Shown here in pieces: positions 2,352 through 5,006 of a DNA stretch of 5,006 nucleotides. The stretch comes from an uncultured Collinsella sp. Lineage in GTDB: Bacteria; Actinomycetota; Coriobacteriia; Coriobacteriales; Coriobacteriaceae. The stretch's first letter is position 1. Each line of letters begins with the position of its first letter. The stretch lies in NCBI GenBank assembly GCA_902496645.1, contig CABVBR010000145.1:1-5006 (forward strand), given 5' to 3'. The notes beneath the pieces were generated by a model. It saw only the letters and a program-made list of their open reading frames with translations, searched no databases and was not told the origin of the DNA. Position numbers and translations under genes: made by a program.

Positions 2352-5006
2352 ATGCCTGTTCGAATCTATACCACCAATGCCGGCACGGATTTGAGCGATG
2401 CCGAGTCGGCGTTGCTTGCCGACCTTATTGCCCGCCACGGGCGTGCCGTGTTGCTGGCACCTACGTTTGCCGAGCTCGACCTGTGCCGTCATGATGCGGC
2501 GGAAGCCGGCGTTTCGCTGGGTATCGACTACAAGACGCCTACATCGTGGCTTCGCTCGCTTTGGGAGCTTTTGGGCGACGGGCGCGGTTTCGTCGACAAC
2601 CTGCAGCGCCAGATGCTGTTCTCGGACATGGTCACGCGTCTCGACGATGCCGACCTGCAGCCACTTTCGCGCAGCCAGGGCACGGTGCGCATGCTCGCGC
2701 GCATGGCCCGCGACGTGCTGCCGGGTGTGGCGGGGACGGGTGCCGAACGATGCCGTGGCAACAATTGCCAGCCTGAGCCAAAAAGCGATGCCGAGGCTCG
2801 CGTGTTCGAGCTTTTGCGCGCCTACGCGGGCGGTTTGGATCGTCGAGATATGGTCGAGCCCTGCGAGGCGGCCGACATTATGGCCGGTGCCCTGGCCGAT
2901 AACCTGCCGGCGTGCACCCGCGCCGTATGCGTGCGCGGTGTCACGTCGTTTACGCACGGCCTGCTCGAGCTGCTGTCTGCCGTGGCGAACAATGGGGGAG
3001 AGGTCGTCGTGCTGCTTGCCCGCGAGCAGGCGGCGATGCGTGAGGAGCTTGCCGCGGCATTTGATGCCCACGGTGTGCTGTTTGAGATCGCGCCGCTGGG
3101 GGAGGACGCCGTCGCGTCTGATGCCGCTTGCGGGACCGCCGCTCAGCCTGCCTTTATTGAGGTCGCTGGCCCCCATGCCCGTGCTCATGTCTATGCGGAC
3201 GCAATTGATGATCTGGTAAAAACGTGCCGGGGTTCCGAGGTCAACGGCGCCGCCGGCGCCTCTGCCGACCCCGCACGCGTGCTCGTTGTTTCTGCCCGGG
3301 CACCCCAGCTGTTCGGTGAGCTCGCCTCTCGTCTGGCGGCTCGTCATATCGCTGCCGAGACAGTTGAGTTCACGGCGTTTTCCCAATCCATTGCGGGCAA
3401 GCAGTTTGCGGCGCTTGCCGGCCTGATTGAGCGCATGAAGGCCGCCGATGAGGGCATGGCGTCAAAGACCGAGTGGTGGCCCGCGCCGGAGCTTACCGAC
3501 TGGATCTACAGTCCGCTTTCGGGCGCTGATGCCGTCAATGCCCGTACCTTCGATAAGAATATGCGTCTCTCGCGCAGCAAGACTATCGCGGGCGTTAAGA
3601 GCCTGCTGCAGAGCGTTCAGGGCCAGGTGAGGGGCGCGCGCAAGGCGGCGAGCGACGAGAACTGGTTTAAGAACGTGCCGTGTGTGGTTTCGGACGTGTT
3701 CCAGGCGCTGTGGCGTGACAAGCCCGTGACGGCGCTCAAGGCCATGCTTGCCGTTGCCGAGGCGTTGCCCGATCGCTCGCTGGGCAGCTTGGATGGCCAG
3801 GCCCGTCGCCAGGCGGAGGTGGCCCTGCTGCGCCACGCCATCGACATCCTTATGAATGGCGCCCGCGCGCTCGACGTGTCGCAGGCTGCAACCGTGCCCG
3901 TGCTCGATGGCATTCGCACCAAGGTGGACAAGCGTAGCACCGCCTATGATTACGAGACCCACGAGGTCGACCGCGCGCCGCGCGCCCAGGTGCGCTTTGC
4001 GTCGCTTGCCGATGCGGCAGCCCTGCGCCCCGACAGCTACGATGCCGTGCTGTTTGCCGATGTCGATCTGGACAGCTATCCGCTCTCACACGAGGAGGGG
4101 CCGCTGGCCACGCTGACGGCGAGCCTTGGTCGCGAGGGCGTGACGCTTGAGCCCGCGGCCTTGCTGCGCGTGCGCTTTGGCCACGCGATGCAGGCGGCAC
4201 GCGGCCCGGTTGCGCTTGCGCGCGTGACGCACGATCGCCAGGCGCGCGAGTGTTATCCAGCCGCCGTGTGGACCGAGCTGCGGGCGCACGCCGAGGCCGC
4301 TGAAGCTGCTAAGGCCACTGATGACGCTAAGGCCGCTGACGACGCTAAGGCCGCTGGCGCCGACAAGGCTGCTGACGCCGACAAGGCGAAGTGCGTGGGT
4401 GAGGGCGATATCGTAAGGGACTTCGATCCCGCGGCAGGCGAAGGTCTCAAGCGCGAGCGCGTGACCTGTGAAGCCCCTCAGCATCTGAGTGCCGAGGCCG
4501 TGCCGTATTTGGTCCTGCGCCGTCGCGATGGCGAGGGCGAGGACGCGCCACTCGTGCCGCGCCTGACGTCCGCCTCGCAGATCGAGGCCTATTCCACCTG
4601 CCCGCTGTGCTGGTTTGTCTCGTATCGCGTCAAGCCCCAGTCTATCGACGCGGGCTTTGGCAACATGGAGAAGGGCAACTTCGTCCACGACGTGCTGGAA
4701 CATCTGCATGCCCGTCTGCCCCAAGAGGGCATGGAGCGCGTGACGCCCATGAATCTGCCGCGCGCGAAGGAGCTGCTGCACGAGGTCTTTGCCGAGACCC
4801 TGGCCGAGCACGCCGGCAAGCGCGGTACCGAGGGCCCGCTGGTGCCGCTCTCTCCAGTGGAGGAGCGTCAGGTGGCCGAGATTCTGCCGCAGTTGGAGGG
4901 CGTGCTTGCCTACGAGTCCGAGGCGCTCACCCCCTTCGCTCCGCGCTACCTGGAGTTTGCGTTCAACGAGCTCCAGGTCGAGTATGCCGGTTGGCCGCTC
5001 GGCGGG
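2352..5006 (+). CDS. addB: AddB/RexB-type helicase-nuclease subunit, PD-(D/E)XK family, 3' end missing
   Basis: Subunit B of an AddAB/RexAB-type complex, which unwinds and resects double-strand breaks for RecA loading. The frame is open without a stop for 885 codons to the right edge (family about 1,000-1,170). The N-terminus, MPVRIYTTNAGTDLSDAESA then RAVLLAPTFAELDLCR, has RexB layout: a beta strand and a loop where AddB proteins have a GxxGxGKT P-loop, here degenerate, so ATP binding is unlikely. The nuclease domain starts near 738 with SASQIEAYSTCPLCWF. C750 fits the first iron-sulfur ligand; C753 is extra. GNFVH (775-779) is the GxxxH motif of this nuclease class. The catalytic D and ExK and the last three cluster cysteines should lie beyond the window. 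Residues 653-680 are a repetitive Ala/Lys/Asp linker. An AddA helicase is expected next. A stand-alone RecB-like nuclease is the main alternative. Confidence 0.85.
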   Translation, partial: MPVRIYTTNAGTDLSDAESALLADLIARHGRAVLLAPTFAELDLCRHDAAEAGVSLGIDYKTPTSWLRSLWELLGDGRGFVDNLQRQMLFSDMVTRLDDADLQPLSRSQGTVRMLARMARDVLPGVAGTGAERCRGNNCQPEPKSDAEARVFELLRAYAGGLDRRDMVEPCEAADIMAGALADNLPACTRAVCVRGVTSFTHGLLELLSAVANNGGEVVVLLAREQAAMREELAAAFDAHGVLFEIAPLGEDAVASDAACGTAAQPAFIEVAGPHARAHVYADAIDDLVKTCRGSEVNGAAGASADPARVLVVSARAPQLFGELASRLAARHIAAETVEFTAFSQSIAGKQFAALAGLIERMKAADEGMASKTEWWPAPELTDWIYSPLSGADAVNARTFDKNMRLSRSKTIAGVKSLLQSVQGQVRGARKAASDENWFKNVPCVVSDVFQALWRDKPVTALKAMLAVAEALPDRSLGSLDGQARRQAEVALLRHAIDILMNGARALDVSQAATVPVLDGIRTKVDKRSTAYDYETHEVDRAPRAQVRFASLADAAALRPDSYDAVLFADVDLDSYPLSHEEGPLATLTASLGREGVTLEPAALLRVRFGHAMQAARGPVALARVTHDRQARECYPAAVWTELRAHAEAAEAAKATDDAKAADDAKAAGADKAADADKAKCVGEGDIVRDFDPAAGEGLKRERVTCEAPQHLSAEAVPYLVLRRRDGEGEDAPLVPRLTSASQIEAYSTCPLCWFVSYRVKPQSIDAGFGNMEKGNFVHDVLEHLHARLPQEGMERVTPMNLPRAKELLHEVFAETLAEHAGKRGTEGPLVPLSPVEERQVAEILPQLEGVLAYESEALTPFAPRYLEFAFNELQVEYAGWPLGG
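4308..4391 (+). repeat. In-frame 18-bp tandem repeat inside addB
   Basis: About 4.7 copies of an 18-bp unit: 4308-4325, 4326-4343, 4344-4361, 4362-4379 and a partial 4380-4391. They encode the hexapeptides AKATDD, AKAADD, AKAAGA and DKAADA, then DKAK. The second and third units share GCTAAGGCCGCT exactly, while later ones have diverged. Because the unit is a multiple of three, changes in copy number would lengthen or shorten the protein without a frameshift. The peptide is charged and probably a flexible or helical linker ahead of the nuclease domain. Confidence 0.85.

Noticed and set aside
2398..3219. Plus-strand frame of 273 codons in another phase over addB
   Set aside because: The translation is Arg/Cys/Ser/Pro-rich with no domain, typical of an out-of-phase reading of a GC-rich gene.
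2289..3386. Minus-strand frame of 365 codons opposite addB
   Set aside because: Long antisense frames are common in GC-rich genes. The translation is Arg/Gly/His-rich without a domain, while the plus-strand frame from 2352 is continuous and homologous to AddB/RexB.
2352..5006. Possible frameshift in addB, given many shorter frames in other phases
   Set aside because: Reading codon by codon from 2352 gives an unbroken frame of exactly 885 codons to the window end, with family features at both ends.

Overview
The window looks like chromosomal DNA from a GC-rich anaerobic actinobacterium of the class Coriobacteriia, most likely Collinsella or a close relative. This is an inference from GC/Ala/Asp-rich codon use, the types of protein present, and short intergenic palindromes built on a GGGGACGG core. 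No 16S or other strict taxonomic marker is present. I see no tRNA, rRNA, CRISPR array, transposase gene or prophage block.

Left part (1-1111): the 5' third of a cysteine synthase gene (cysK, minus strand, running off the left edge) is divergent from an Rrf2-family regulator (plus strand). They share a 253-bp AT-rich control region with two plausible promoters and several dyad-symmetric sites. In Firmicutes the Rrf2 protein CymR senses cysteine status through CysK, so the pairing suggests a sulfur regulator. The protein here also carries an IscR-like cysteine cluster, so it may sense Fe-S or redox state as well. A strong hairpin terminator closes the regulator gene.

Middle (1143-2269): a small four-helix membrane protein of the Phage_holin_4_2/DUF360 family runs on the minus strand, convergent with the regulator. 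After a 322-bp gap, which holds a promoter and a structured leader, comes a YerC/YecD-type TrpR-superfamily regulator on the plus strand. It ends in a textbook intrinsic terminator whose T-tract merges into a perfect 33-bp inverted repeat.

Right part (2352-5006): one uninterrupted reading frame of 885 codons, open at the right edge, encodes an AddB/RexB-type subunit of a RecBCD-like helicase-nuclease. It starts with a degenerate P-loop region. It reaches the first iron-sulfur cysteine and the GxxxH motif of the nuclease domain, and the catalytic acidic residues should lie just past the window. An 18-bp in-frame tandem repeat encodes an Ala/Lys/Asp-rich linker inside it. The helicase partner (AddA) would be expected immediately downstream.

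The genes are mostly ordinary housekeeping genes. The most interesting material lies between them: a small family of hairpins with a shared GGGGACGG core and compensatory stem changes, the 33-bp palindrome, the dyads at the cysK start site, and the alternating GGGC/GCCC leader of yerC.
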